From Alitta virens (taxonomy: Eukaryota; Annelida; Polychaeta; Phyllodocida; Nereididae), in NCBI GenBank assembly GCA_932294295.1, contig OW028580.1:27536896-27600895 (forward strand): DNA of 64,000 bases, read 5' to 3'. Positions 1-27,140 of the stretch are shown in pieces. Both the position numbers and the translations under genes were made by a program. Below the pieces are notes generated by a model. That model did no database searches, was not told where the DNA came from, and saw only the letters and a list, made by a program, of their open reading frames with translations. Within the stretch, counting starts at the first letter, position 1. Each line of letters begins with the position of its first letter.

Positions 1-560
1 CTTGTGTGCAACTTTCCTGCACTCTAACAGAAAGCTAAAGAGCAGCTGCCCGCCAGCCAAGTGCTAGTAGGTGAGGTAGTTGTGTACCCCTGGATCATCA
101 TACTATACTATAACATTATTTATTTAATTTTCATTAGTGCATTTAAATTAAAAACTCCTTTCATTGTATTTGATATGAAACTGTCACTGCGGGTTCGTCA
201 TACTATGAAACACCAACTCTGAACAGGCCGACATTAGTTCAATTTCGCTGTCCCCTCGGGGTATTATTATTCTGTGATAGAGCTACAAAGGACGGTGCCT
301 CCCTAGGCCTGTGATCGGGGCTTGAACAAACATTTGGGTTTATGAACACTGTCACAGATAAATTTGAATTCATTAGTAACACAATATCAGATTTTTCTCT
401 TTTGAGGAACCTGTAATTCCAAAGACATTGAAATGCAGTCGTCAACTGCAAGGTAATTATAAATATACCTCAGCATTTAAGAAAAAGGTGTGCTTGTTCA
501 TTTTGTACTTTGATTACTTGAATCATTCAATGAAATAAACCAGAACATTATCTGACTATG
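1..560. other. Gene-free AT-rich stretch
   Basis: I see no convincing exon, RNA gene or repeat boundary here. The open frames are short, lack splice context and show no protein family signature. Confidence 0.4.
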
Positions 561-900
561 GATTTGTGTTATTATCTATTACATGTAAAGGTAAAGGTGG
601 GGTTAACAGTGAGCTATCAGCATGCAGTTCTCGACCGACTTCACACGGTACCTTCAGTTGGCAGGCTCTGTTCTCTCTGGAACTCCCTGGGGAGCATACA
701 GCTGTCGCATCATGCTGCACCAACACTAGGCAATCCAATGCCATCTCAGCCTATCGCCAACCTCCCCATTTACACCTGGGTGGAGGTAAGCAGTGGTTGA
801 AGGAGGGTCTGCTCAGTTCCTCCATGACATGCCCGTGTTTGAACCCACAGCCATGCATGTACAAGTCCAGTGCTCTCTATCCACTAAGCCATGACACCCA
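561..900 (-). mobile_element. tRNA-derived SINE
   Basis: Read on the minus strand, about 897-826 looks like a tRNA head: an A-box-like TGGCTTAGTGGATAGAGAGC is followed about 35 nt later by a B-box-like GGGTTCAAAC. The body ends near 575-590 in a tail of ACCTTTACCTTTAC type, as in many SINEs. The centre (about 765-790, reading TTTACACCTGGGTGGAGG on the plus strand) resembles 16330-16350 in the SINE-like block inside SMC3. The head does not fold into a full tRNA, so this is a retroposon and not a tRNA gene. Confidence 0.6.
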
Positions 901-904
901 AGTA

Positions 905-3027
905 ATGTAGCATTTGTGTAAGCCAGACTGACGAAGTTATTCCTGTTCACGGGGTCCAGACCCTGCTTTCGTTTTATAGCAAGTCTTAAGAAACATTTGA
1001 ATACTGACCTTTTTTCTGCTAATGCAGCCACAGCAACTCTCTAAAATGATAACTGGGTCATGACTCCATATCCTTTATTCATAAAAATGCTACGATTGTA
1101 AAGGTAGAAATAATCTGATTTTGATTCCATCAATCATTGTGATATGGTTGAAGCTTTGCTTTTCAGATAAAGCACATAATATTAATTAGAAATTCACTCC
1201 CCCTAAGTAGTCACCATAAACCTTTATGTGAAAGTATATATCACACCAATCACATATATTGTGATAGGTCTCACCTATTATTGGGTTAGCGCTAGCCTGT
1301 TGTTATGTTTTGCCCCATTTGATTATTAGTGATATTTGGATTTGCCACTTCTATAGTTTTAATGCTATTACATGTGATTGTAACTTCGCCATTTACACTG
1401 TCTGTTCGTCAATGGCGAAATGGCAAATGGCTAGCGCGACCCAGCCTTTCTTTGCCTTATAGACTTTCTTTTGCTGGTAAGTACAAGAATAGATTAGGGA
1501 CATGATGATTTTACCTCACTGTTGACCTATGTTCAATGTGGACTGGAGGCGGCAGAAACTGAGTTTAAAATATCAACATCTTTGTGCAGCATTATTTGGT
1601 GAAGGGGGAATTGGCATCTACACCCCTCCACCTACCACTTCAGCAAATATACTTGGTGAAGAGGGCATGCATTCTCTTTGACATGGGCCAACTGTGTTAT
1701 GGTGCATACTGGGGCTATCTAGCAGAGCCAAAATCACTAGTGAAAGGGGCCAACCTTGCAGGTGAAGGGGCCAAACTACCCTAGGCTGGAGCTTTCTTGC
1801 GGGTGAACAGATGAAGGGCCAGCCTGTGTGGGGTCAAACTTCCCTTCAGGGCCTTCACCAAATGAATTCCACATCTTCCCAATGGCTGCGGGTCAACCCT
1901 TGCCTGATTTTACGGCGTTCCCAGGTGGTTCTTTCGCTGTAGCCCTGTAGCAGTCAGTGTGACTGCAGGGATTGAAAATTAACGTAAGCACCTGCTCACG
2001 CTCATGCAGCACCACATGCAAATGCAAATTTGTGTGTGCATTTACTTACCCACATGCCAAGTTGTTTGGATAAAGGGATTGCAGGACTACTTCAGGCTGA
2101 CTTGTATCTAACTTCAAACAAAATCCTATCTTACATGAGCTATACTTTGATTGCAATTGAACCCTTATTCAAAGCTTGGTATGATTAACCATTAAACTAG
2201 TTCAGCTAGCTGCTGTTCGATCATGCAAAGTTACCAAAGGTGATTTTGCGCGAGTGACTAGTCACTTATGCAGCCCATTTCAAATTGCAATCCCTGCACT
2301 GTGAGTATACTAGGTCAGCCACTTCGAGCAATGCTTAAAGTAAAAATACTCAACTGTAATGGTGGGTGCCCATTGCTGCTAAAAATATTTACATTTCGTA
2401 ATCAGTACCATTGATCTGGTTTGAATACAGCCCACGTTGTTCTGATCAGCCCTATCTGGTCCAGAAATATGGGACGTAAAGCCCATTTTACCCAACCACC
2501 ACCCTACCACTGATTTGGTTCTCCACAGCTCTTGGTGACCAATGAAATGGATATGAATAAACCAGCTAATTAAGCCCATCTTTAGCAAGGCTGCCAAGCA
2601 GAGCCGTGCAGAGAAGGAGGCCTTGATGGGGGAAGATGGCCTTTCTAGGAATTTCACAGAAAGCTGCTTCTTGAATGAGCTAGCATGCCCCTTTCATGAT
2701 GGTTCTTCACCAAAGACACCCAAGGTTACATGTATACCATCCACGGTCAATTAATAACTAAAGTTAGTCCACAGCCACTGCTAGCTGCCCGTACAGTGCC
2801 AGACTTCGTCTGTCACACCATCCCTTAACTGCAGTATACAGACACTTGTTTGAGAGGTACACGTTGATCATCATTTACAGATACCAAACCTTTTTTGTAG
2901 ACATCAAATTGTGATATATGTGTACAAAAATTAAAGCGCACATTCCAAAACACAGTGTAGAAAGAAATTTCAGAATTTCAGGGGCATGGGAGATTGCATT
3001 GCATATTCATTCATACACTCAAAAATG
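905..3027. other. Gene-free region with minor low-order repeats
   Basis: No exon could be supported. Around 1590-1860 a GGTGAAGGGGCCAA-like motif recurs several times in both orientations, which suggests a decayed repeat. The rest is AT-rich and unremarkable. Confidence 0.4.
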
Positions 3028-3035
3028 TTTGGACT

Positions 3036-3392
3036 CATGCTAGGGCTCGACACTAAGGATTTTGACCTGCCTGTCCATGGGACAGGTAGTTATTATATTT
3101 TACCTGTCCAACCAGCTACGATACCGATACTATTTCTACTCTTTGCCTTTTCAGTAAAAATGCACACATAAATAAAGACTAATGCCTGTAAAACTGCTTT
3201 ATCAACTAACTAAATATCAGTATACACCCAAATTAAATTTGTTAACGCTTGATGTCCAAATTTATGATTTCAATTGGCTCTCCTACTGCCCAGTGCTCAT
3301 TTAATTGGCTTTCTAACTGCAATCAAGAAATGTTCCTTCTGGGTTCCTTCTGTCCCATAGGACAGTCAGACAGGCGTTAATGTCAAGCCCTG
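3036..3392. mobile_element. Non-autonomous hAT-type MITE
   Basis: The right end read inward begins CAGGGCTTGACATTAACG. The left end has AGGGCTCGACACTAA in the same position, with four extra bases after its first CA. The element is flanked by a perfect 8-bp direct repeat TTTGGACT (3028-3035 and 3393-3400). CAGGG-type termini with an 8-bp target duplication are the hallmark of hAT transposons. At 357 bp it has no transposase and would need to be mobilised in trans. It also contains several CCTGTCC/GGACAGG motifs near both ends. Confidence 0.85.
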
Positions 3393-3445
3393 TTTGGACT
3401 TATTCTTGTGATTCAATCTCAGGGGGGATAATTCATAAAACCTCA

Positions 3446-5350
3446 CCCAAAGGGGATAAAGACCCCAGGAAAGAGAATTCACTGAAGCATTACTAGTTCC
3501 TGTCCACAGAGGCTTTGTTTATCACATTGGGGTATGTACATCAGACCATGACATTACACAGCACTGACACCAGAAATAAAGGTACAATCTTGAAGCACAT
3601 AGGAAATGAGGGAGATAGTCAATCGCTTCAGTAACCATGTGACAAATATTTTTCTGAAAGGTGCAGAAAACCTCTGTCTAGTTTGCCACACACTGCCATT
3701 TGGTTTCAAAACTGTATGGGCTTTAACTTTTACTGTAGCTAGAGACTCTAAAGTTGATGGTAAATGTGTAGTGTATTGCTTTAGTCGCCAAAGAAATGTT
3801 GTGCAGTCATGCAAGACCTAATGAAAGGTCAGTCAGTCTTTTCTTTCACAGCTCAATGATTTATGTTACGCAAATGGGTCAGTCCATATGAATTCACCAA
3901 AATTCAGACAAACTTCCCAGGTCACCATCTCAAAAAATTCTGCAAAAAATATCATTTTTAGGACTATATAATTAATGGAAAAATCCAAAATTTCAGGTCT
4001 CCAGTGTCAATGGTTTAGAAGATACAGCAATTTGAAATTTTATTAATTTTTTGTGGAAAAGCACAACAGCATGAATTTTCCAGTTCAGACGTCCATATCT
4101 CTCTTATTTTTCATAATGTAGGCATGAAAATTTGATCTCATATTTATTTTCTGGCTCTTGTCGGTCAAAATTACATTAGAATAAAGGGCTTTTTTCACAA
4201 TCGTATATTATTTGTCTTTTTAAAACTATTCTGGCTTCCATCTTTTTGCAAATAAGGTGGTTTTGGCCATTCATATATGTGCAGGTGGACCATAAGAAGC
4301 CAGAAAATAAATATGAGCTCTTATTCTTGCATAGATTCCACACAGCCCTGCAAAAATAAAGTCTCGTTTTGCAACATTTCCCATTTTCACAGAGCATTAA
4401 AGTTTGAAAAATATACCCAATAACCCTGATTTAACAGCATACATGGTTTCAATATAACCTCTTTACTCTAGGTACAAAATTTCATGCCTACATTATGAAA
4501 AATAAGAGAGATATGGACGTCTTAACTTGGAAATTCATGCCGTTGTGCTTTTCCACAAAAAAAATAATAAAATTTCAAATTGCTGTGTCTTCTAAACCAT
4601 TGACATTGGAGACCTGAAATCTTGGATTTTTTCGTTAATTATATAGACCTACAAATGGTAATTTAAAAAAAAAAAATTTTGAGATGGTGACCTGGGGAGC
4701 ATTTGGTGAATTCATATGGATTGACCCAAATCTTAAATTTATGTCAATTAAGACATCAATTAAAGCTAAAAGCAGATTACAGTGAAAAAGTGATAAAAGT
4801 TAAAGAAGCTCACCTATGCCACAGCTGTCTTTGCGAGACAGAGAAAGAGCTCTTGGGCAGTTCCAAGCAGGTCATACATCTATCTGACGATTTTCAATGT
4901 TGCAATCTGACGATTATCAATGTTGCAGCTGTGAAACAAAGACTGACCACTGACCTTTCATTAGGTCCTGCATGACTGCATAGCTTTTTTTAAGACTAAA
5001 GCAATACCATACTTCAGATACAATAAAAATTGAAACGCATCATTTTTGAAAAAAAAAAGAAGTCAAAACCAAATGGCAATGTGTGACAAACCAGACAGAA
5101 GTTGTCTGACGTACATACCTTTCAGAGCAATGTCACATGCTTACTTTGAAGCTATTTCTTGTTGGCTTTCCACCTTATTTCATATGGGCTTCAATGTGAT
5201 ATTTTTTTCTGGTGCCAGTGACATATAGTCTACTATATATATAGTCTGATGCGCATACCCCAGTGTGATAAACAAAGCCTCAGTGGACAGCTAGGAAGCT
5301 TGCTTAATTCATATTGGTTGAATTCAGATTCTTGGGCCTTTACCCCTTTT
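3446..5350. mobile_element. Long foldback (about 1.9 kb imperfect inverted repeat)
   Basis: Two arms, about 3446-4140 and 4476-5350, are imperfect reverse complements of each other. Matching landmarks include GAGGCTTTGTTTATCACA (3510-3530) with its complement at 5260-5280, CCTAATGAAAGGTCAGT (3816-3834) with its complement near 4950-4970, and the segment 3877-4135 with 4476-4729. The central spacer is about 340 bp and contains further short inverted matches (4140-4165 with 4296-4320). No transposase frame is visible. Outer ends are approximate and no target duplication was found. Confidence 0.8.
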
Positions 5351-5900
5351 CGGGTCAAGTTGTATACTGCCAAATAATTGGTTCTAACATTTTTGCTTTC
5401 TTATGTTGTGGTTGAGTGTATTATTATGATCATGATTCATGTAGTGCTTATTATTGCTGAGTGTGCGTTAACCAACGACGTGCCTCCAGGGTATATAACG
5501 CACGTCATTGACACATGTTAACATCACCATGATCACATGCATATATAATGCTTTCAAAAAATTTCATAACATTTATGTACAATGACAGTGTATAACCATG
5601 GGATTCATTATTCACCTAATGACATCTATGCCTATGGTATAACCATAACTTACCACCTACTGTGTTGGCCAGCTGGAGCAGTTGCCGTATCTTCGTGTCC
5701 ATCGCAGTGTTTCTGTTGATTCTCGGGACAGAAATTATATCTGGCTAATCAAACTTTAAATTAAAATTCACTGAAGCTCAACTTCTCTGCCCAGTTGGCA
5801 TTTTTGCTCATCCGAGTTTCGTCCGAGTATCTTAACTCTGCAAAACTTGGTGCCGGGAAGTTCGTTGCTTAGCAACCAAACAGGTGCACGTCGCCATCTC
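5351..5900. other. Upstream intergenic region of PACRGL
   Basis: No coding signal seen. It contains a short inverted repeat near 5464-5510 (GTGCGTTA and TAACGCAC). It probably holds the PACRGL promoter, because a likely non-coding first exon of that gene ends at 5977 with a GTAAGT donor. Confidence 0.35.
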
Positions 5901-6399
5901 TATTTCCGCTTCCGACATAAACAACCTTGCGCTGTCAAAGCATAGAACTTAGTTCTATGGTCAAAGTTGTCGATCTGGTAAGTTAAGTGAAATTGTATGT
6001 AATTCGGGAATTTCACTAACTACACATAGTTACGTAAAACTCGTAATTATTCAAATAGATATGCAGACGTTCTTGTCAATTCAGCACTGACTGCAGGCTG
6101 AGACACGACAGGTGAGTTAGCACTGCTGCAGTGCTCGCCTTGCAGTGCTGGTTAGCACTGGCACAATTAAGAGTTGTTTGCCAAAGTAATTTAATAATTA
6201 ATATTTGATTATCATGTTAGTTAACATAGGGCCTCTAGTTAATTCCAGATCGGATCTAATATGAAATTTGACTTTACTTCATAATCATATGATTTATATA
6301 TTTTTTGTATTGATATTGACATTGATCACTGATTCTCTTATATCTCAGGAGATGTGACTATTAACTAGCAGACATACTGAAACATAACTTCTGAACAAT

Positions 6400-8436
<2,037 letters not shown>

Positions 8437-9363
8437 GCACTGAAGCTCATGGATGGCATTTACTTTCAGAAGCATCTGAACTTATATCATTCCGACACAA
8501 ATGTGTATTTGATACCGTTTCCGTCCAAGTCTACACATTCAGTTTTGCCCCACACAATCTGAAAGATTCAATGTTATATAATAAAAAAAAATTAACTGCA
8601 GCACACACTGAACCTACAACTGCAGTTTTCCCACTGAAAGCTCGCATTTATCTGTATCTCTGAATGTCACTTTAGTTAAGTCATTGCTATTTAAACCTAC
8701 AAATGAGTGATGTGTATTTCTGTGGTTTTACTTTTTAAAGCATTGTTAAATTGACTGATGTGAGTTTTGTAAAAGTGCCTAAATGTTACTCAACAAGTCA
8801 ATTTAAAATACTCTAAAACAAAATGCTATACCAAGCAAATAATGTAATAACAGTTTTTGTTATATATATGCACACTTAACACGATTCCTCAAAAGTATTG
8901 AAGTTGTAATGTACTATTATAATAATACACAGTCTTCAGTATTTTGAACCTTTGCAAACAAATGGTATTTATTTGTCAATTACAGATACTATTTTGTAAA
9001 CCAATAAATTTTCATAAAAAATCAACTATTTTATTGTAGATTTTAACTTTTCAACAATGTATTATTATTAACAAATATCACAACAGTTTACTACAAAGAT
9101 ATTGAGATCAAGTATACACTTCACTTCACAAGAAGCCATCAGTTTATGCAATTGCATGTAACACACATGAAATCTGACGTAAGCACATACTTGTCCTGCC
9201 ACAATATGAATTGAGGCTTTGGATTTGTACTGAAAACTCCTATGCAATTATTGGTCACACATCATTTGTGTTTAGTGATTACTCATGTCATAATTTAGTT
9301 AGTGAATGCAACTCCCAAAATTTGCCCCAAGTTTTCTTCTAAGAAGATTCTAGGGAAAAAGTG

Positions 9364-9663
9364 CAGTATAGCGGACCCAGATTTATGACCATATTTAGCG
9401 AGCCTCGTTGCGGTGCATATGACGTCAAATGCTTGAATTCAATGAATGACGTCACAAACTAATGACGGCGGTTTTCATTTTTCACGGCAAGGACGATGTA
9501 AATATTTAATTTTCTTGGGGGCTACCAAACCCCCTCTACCCTTTACAAATGTTACTCTTCTTTCACAGATCTTCAAAACTTGGTGAGTGTTGGTCAAAAA
9601 TATTGATATATTTTATAATCTATGGACATCAAATATGGGCATAAATTTGGGTCCGCTATACTG
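9364..9663. mobile_element. Terminal-inverted-repeat MITE
   Basis: The left end reads CAGTATAGCGGACCCAGATT and the right end read inward CAGTATAGCGGACCCAAATT; the match continues for about 30 bp in all. The element is 300 bp with no coding capacity. Two TGACGT(C/A)-type motifs lie inside. No convincing 8-bp duplication flanks it, and an internal TA at each end may be the target site, so the superfamily is open. It lies between the PACRGL 3' end and the ASB gene. Confidence 0.7.
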
Positions 9664-10197
9664 AACTATATCCGATTCTAGTTTACAAACGACATTTGAA
9701 CTTAGTTCAATATCACAGTACTTCAGGAAATGACAATGATAATTATTATATATTTTAGTCCAGTTCATCTTATGCCAAAAACAGAAAACTATACTTGGTT
9801 GTTGAAATTGTTACTAAACAAGAGATGCTAAATGCATGATAAGCTCCATGATTTTTCTACATGATCATTATCAATATGTTCCTATTGACAGCCTTACTTT
9901 AAGTTGAAGCTCCATATGTGTCATTTTTCTTTATAAACTATATATTTATCCATAGCAGGATACCGGACTTCAACAATATAGACACACATGGCACAGACAA
10001 ACAATTTAATTGAATATTCCACATACTAGTCCCACAACCTCGACGCACAGTCTAACCAAGCAGTTTTGAACACTGGAACTGCATTAAAATGTCTTAATAC
10101 TTGGGGATATTCGCATCACAATACTTGCTGAGGAAGATCGTTAACCAGGTTGAGAAATCCGTCCTGTTACAGTGTACTATGCTAAAATTTTGTCATC
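9664..10197. other. Intergenic region, probable 3' UTR of the ASB gene
   Basis: No exon seen. The stretch next to 10198 probably includes the 3' UTR of the minus-strand ASB gene. Confidence 0.3.
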
Positions 10198-11541
10198 TTA
10201 CAGAGACCTTATTTGACTTTGTCCCTTCATGATATACTCTAATTCTGGTAACATAAGATAATGCTGTAGGTATGTGGGCAGGGGCAAAAGATGGCGTTGG
10301 TGAATCTTAGGCCCCCTAAGAACTTGTCGGATTTTTAGTCTGCACATATGCTTTAATGACAATGGGTTGTAAAGGTAGTCATGAACTTCAAGCCAGAAAC
10401 TAAGGTTGTCAAGCCCAGATTTTTTCAAGTCTTTGAAAAGCACAGATGTTTGGAAGCTTCTTCGCATCACACTGCGATCTGTCCCAGCGACTGCAATCAT
10501 TTCCGCCATGATGGCATTGAAAGTGTAAAAACAGACCATGTAAAATGGACTGCCATCAGGCAAATGCATGGGGTAACTCAATAGGTTTACATCACAGTTA
10601 AATTCAATGAGAGTCTTTACTATTTCTAGAGATTTTGCACTTTCTGACTGGACAGCTAAAGCAAGAGCGGTAGTTGGGGCTACAGAATTGACATCAATGA
10701 CATTGGGGTCAGCCTTGTTCTGGAGAAGATGTTTCACCAGCCGAGCGTGGCCTTGAGCGCACATGAAATGCAGGCATGTCCAACCATCCTTGTCTCCTAT
10801 GTTTATATCTGCACCCCAATCGAGAAGAATGTCCAGCATATGGGTACTAGAGTCATCAGGCAAACATGTCAAGGGAACTCTTCCTGTGCCGTTTGGACGA
10901 TTGACATCAGCTCCATTGCGTAACAGTGCTTTAACAACATCTTCCATCCTATTGCAAATACCATAATGCAATGCAGTTTCTCCATAGCAGCTAGCTTTTG
11001 TCACATCTGCACCATATTCTATTAACATCTGCGCAGCTCGACTGTACTTTTCCATTGGTCTTTTATGGCCGAAGAATGCACAACATGAAGCGATTAAAGG
11101 TGTACACCATGACACTGAATCATTATCATGATACTCATAGAAGTTTGGATCAATACCAAATTTTAGGAAGACCTCCAAGCTCTCCACCTCTCCGTGACTT
11201 GCAGCTTCGAACATAGCAAGTGATGCCGCTGTATTCACTTTCACCCAGGACCTCTTAGTCTGTCGTGTATTTAACCCCAGATCAAGACCGAATGATGAAC
11301 GTTCCAGCATTGCCTGGATAATGTCGGTACTGTTAGCACGTACGGCCCAATAAAGGGCAGTCCGCCCAGCATGCTTCAGCGTTGCATCTATCCCAGCATC
11401 CAATAGTACTTTGACGCACTCCAGTAAGCCAAGACGCGCTGCTTCTCCAAGGGCTGCAAGGCGTATCTGAGGGTCCACAACCTCAAATACTGTACTGGCA
11501 ACTTCACTGACATTGTTTTCGCGAACCAGTTTAATCAAATC
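10198..11541 (-). CDS. Ankyrin repeat and SOCS box protein (ASB family), main exon
   Basis: One exon of 1344 bp encodes the C-terminal 447 residues. It starts after a T-rich tract ending ACAG, in phase 0, and ends with TAA at 10198-10200. Residues about 25-330 form a series of ankyrin repeats (GRTALYWAVRAN, YGETALHYGICNR, DGWTCLHFMCAQGHARLV and others). Residues about 395-435 match a SOCS box (SLKHMCRLKIRQVL, then LPLPTYLQHYL). In this family the SOCS box recruits Elongin B/C and Cullin 5, and the ankyrin repeats choose the ubiquitination substrate. I cannot assign a specific ASB number. The remaining N-terminus needs an upstream exon; a two-codon candidate is at 13301-13306. Confidence 0.9.
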   Translation of the reverse strand, partial: DLIKLVRENNVSEVASTVFEVVDPQIRLAALGEAARLGLLECVKVLLDAGIDATLKHAGRTALYWAVRANSTDIIQAMLERSSFGLDLGLNTRQTKRSWVKVNTAASLAMFEAASHGEVESLEVFLKFGIDPNFYEYHDNDSVSWCTPLIASCCAFFGHKRPMEKYSRAAQMLIEYGADVTKASCYGETALHYGICNRMEDVVKALLRNGADVNRPNGTGRVPLTCLPDDSSTHMLDILLDWGADINIGDKDGWTCLHFMCAQGHARLVKHLLQNKADPNVIDVNSVAPTTALALAVQSESAKSLEIVKTLIEFNCDVNLLSYPMHLPDGSPFYMVCFYTFNAIMAEMIAVAGTDRSVMRRSFQTSVLFKDLKKSGLDNLSFWLEVHDYLYNPLSLKHMCRLKIRQVLRGPKIHQRHLLPLPTYLQHYLMLPELEYIMKGQSQIRSL

Positions 11542-11681
11542 CTGTAAAAAAAAAAAAAAGAAGAATAACTTAAATGTATGCTTCAATGTTTTACATGTCT
11601 CTGCTCGGGACCCATGAATCTTCAGGGTCCCTGGAAACTCAAGTTACCTACACCTATGATATCGCTATGCACATTCAAATG

Positions 11682-12089
11682 CTATTGAGTCAATCCGTAG
11701 ACACGCAAATTTGTCGACAGCCAATCCGTTGACAACCAACCCGTCATGATGATGAAGGCAAACTATTTGACAATAAACGTCCTCGGCCGACCATCTGGTT
11801 GACAAAAATCGTGACTATACCAACTCGTTGACAACTTTTTTCGTTCAGTTTTTTCTCTAGCAAATTCTTTCTTCTGGAGTTTACCGACCATTTCGTCAAC
11901 GAAATGGTTATTGGGCAGATTATAGTTGTCAACGAGATAGTCATGATCTGTCAACAAATTGGTTATAGTAGTTATGTTTGTCAACGACTTGGTATCACCC
12001 TAATTTAGTCGAGTTGGTTTGACAACAAATTTGTACTGGGCCCTCTTATGTTCCAATAGCTTAGTATGTCGACGAATTGACCTGTATTC
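11682..12089. mobile_element. TIR element with iterated GTTGACAA motifs (Mutator-like target duplication)
   Basis: The left end contains GAGTCAATCCGTAGACACGC and the right end read inward GGTCAATTCGTCGACATAC. Both ends are flanked by the direct repeat CATTCAAATG (11672-11681 and 12090-12099). A 9-10 bp duplication is typical of Mutator-like elements. The left arm repeats CGTTGACAA-type motifs at irregular spacing; the right arm has the complement TTGTCAACG. No transposase is present. Confidence 0.65.
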
Positions 12090-13300
12090 CATTCAAATGT
12101 ATTGCCGGCCACACAAATTAGTTCAATGTTCGCCGCTCTAGACTGCTTTGCATACAATATCCTACTTTTGCGTGATTTGCTGTCCTCGAACATAATTGAG
12201 CAAGTTTGAATCGAAAACCATTGGTCCATAGGTCAAAAGTGGCTGGACAAGTTGTGCGGGCCGATGGTGAGTCGCTCTTAATGAGATTCTGTAGACAGCT
12301 CGCCCACTAATTAAAGTGAATATACAGAGATGCCAAGCTCTGGAGTGTTGAATGAGTGAGTGAGATTTGGCCCTTTCCAACCAGTTTACATTAAAATGTT
12401 AAAGATTTATTAGTTCTCTTAGACTCAGTTAGAGTGAGAAAAAAAATATGAAGAAAATACTCAAAATCTAGAGCAGCAGTGAGACAGCAACCAAATCAGT
12501 GAGACTTACTCTGAATGAGTGAGACTTGGCATGTCTGGAATATAGATGGCGCGGGCAGTCGTTTTTTAGACAGTGAAACATGTATTGTTTGTTGTCTCTA
12601 CAACCAAAAAACAGACTGGATCGATGAAGGACTGAAGAAATGGGGCAATAGCTGCATGCAAACTACATGGAGTCTTTTAAGTCTGAGCAATCAGAAATGA
12701 GTTACCACTCACTGACTCAGTTCAGACGTTTGTGAATAAACATTAGACTGGTTCACTGTAAAAATTCAGAACAAAAGAAAAGACATTAACCCTATCTTCC
12801 AGAAGCATGGTATACTTTGTAGGTACAGTTATGTGTAGCCGTATGTCATTGCAAAATTTCAACCTTGATTTTGCAAAACTCGACGGACTCCAAAAAGTTT
12901 AACTTCCGGAGGTGTCGCAGGAAATATTGTACCTAACTATATTATAATAACATTGATTCAATGCAAAACAAAAAACCAATCAGATACACTCAGTAGTCTT
13001 TAATGTTAATCGATTGTTCCTGAATAACATTAAATAATTTTTAAAGACCCATATTATGTTATTTTACTAAGTTACTTGTCCGCGCGCTTTTTCTTGATCC
13101 AATGAACCGCCTAGATCATTGAGCAACATAAAGCTCGTATATTTTACTGTGAGAATTGCTCCTAGATTTGTAAATTGTCGTAAATTTTATTTATGTTGCT
13201 AGATAAAAACATACCGACAACCTTACATACATAAACGTATGATATGAGGATAAATAATTTTGAATTTTTAATGTTGCGTGAGACGCCCGGCTAGATTTAC

Positions 13301-13306
13301 CGCCAT
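13301..13306 (-). CDS. Candidate first coding exon (Met-Ala) of the ASB gene
   Basis: On the minus strand ATGGCG is followed by a GTAAAT donor. Splicing in phase 0 to 11541 would give MADLIKLVREN and a 449-residue protein. A six-base coding exon is tentative. If real, the ASB and SMC3 start codons are only about 125 bp apart on opposite strands, implying a shared promoter. Confidence 0.3.
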
Positions 13307-13430
13307 ATTTGTTGTCAGTCGGGCGGGATCGAAATCGAAGTGCGATTTTGACCTTTTTGCGTCAATAATTGCAAATTTGCATTCATCAACAGTTTGTGCT
13401 TCGATGACCTGACGAACGCACTTCCTGAAA

Positions 13431-26137
<12,707 letters not shown>

Positions 26138-27140
26138 AGAGTTCCGAAGACCCACAGCCCTTTTGTGTTCTTATATTCCAGCCAGAGACTGTTTTGAAGA
26201 TTGGATGATCGATATCTGATCATCTAGATGTTGTGGATGTCATCTAGATGTTGTGGATGTCATCTAGATGTTGTGGATGTCATCTCACTAACTTTCGATC
26301 GAGTGTAATGATGTTATGATCTCGGATATTGATACACTTGATAGACGCAGTGTAGTTGAGACAGCCAGTGGAATTTTTTTGTAAATATGTTTTTTGCTGG
26401 ATATAGTGTACTCTACATGCACAAATAGTTTAATTAATGTGTTTTTGTGATGTTTAGAAGTCCCTGTCTGTATAATAGATCCTGATGTGTAATGACACCC
26501 TTCATAAAATATTAAGAATGATCTTCAGTTGAGGGACTGACAGATTGTAAATTCTCCTGAACTTTGAAAAGGCAGCAAAAGAGCAGATATATATGTCCAG
26601 AATGATTAATTTTAATGTATTTCTTGTTCAGCGCCACCTTGTGTGGATTGAATGTTGGTAATGTATGGAGATCTAATTAAATTAATTAACTGTCATGTTA
26701 AATCCCAATTGGTTAATTGATTGTTGTTGGATGTCAATCTTTCATTCATCTCTTAGTACATGTGAATTGTAATGGTCAGATAATTCAGGATTTTTTATTC
26801 CAATTTATTACCATGTCTTTTCAGTTTATAAGATGTTACTCGTCTTTGACCTAGTTTTTATCTCCCCATTTAACCTTTGAAGTCCCGCTCTGTAAATATT
26901 GGAAGATAGCCCCTCACACAATCTGGTGCGAGTTAAACTTTTTAGCGATTTTTGTGCTGACAGCCTGTTTTTAATATATTGTCTTAATATAGTGTTGGTT
27001 AATTATTCTGTGCTGTTTATATGCTGTTTATATGTTCTAAGTGTAATGTATTCAGATAAGTTCATTTATGTTCTATTGTCAGGATCTTGAAGTGTAATAT
27101 TTGCTGGGTAATCGTAACCATGGCAATAAAACTAAATCAG
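26138..27140 (+). other. SMC3 3' UTR with a 3 x 20 bp tandem repeat
   Basis: After the TGA at 26135-26137, three perfect copies of a 20-bp unit starting CATCTAGATG fill 26221-26280. The likely polyadenylation signal AATAAA is at about 27125. No other frame is supported. Confidence 0.6.
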
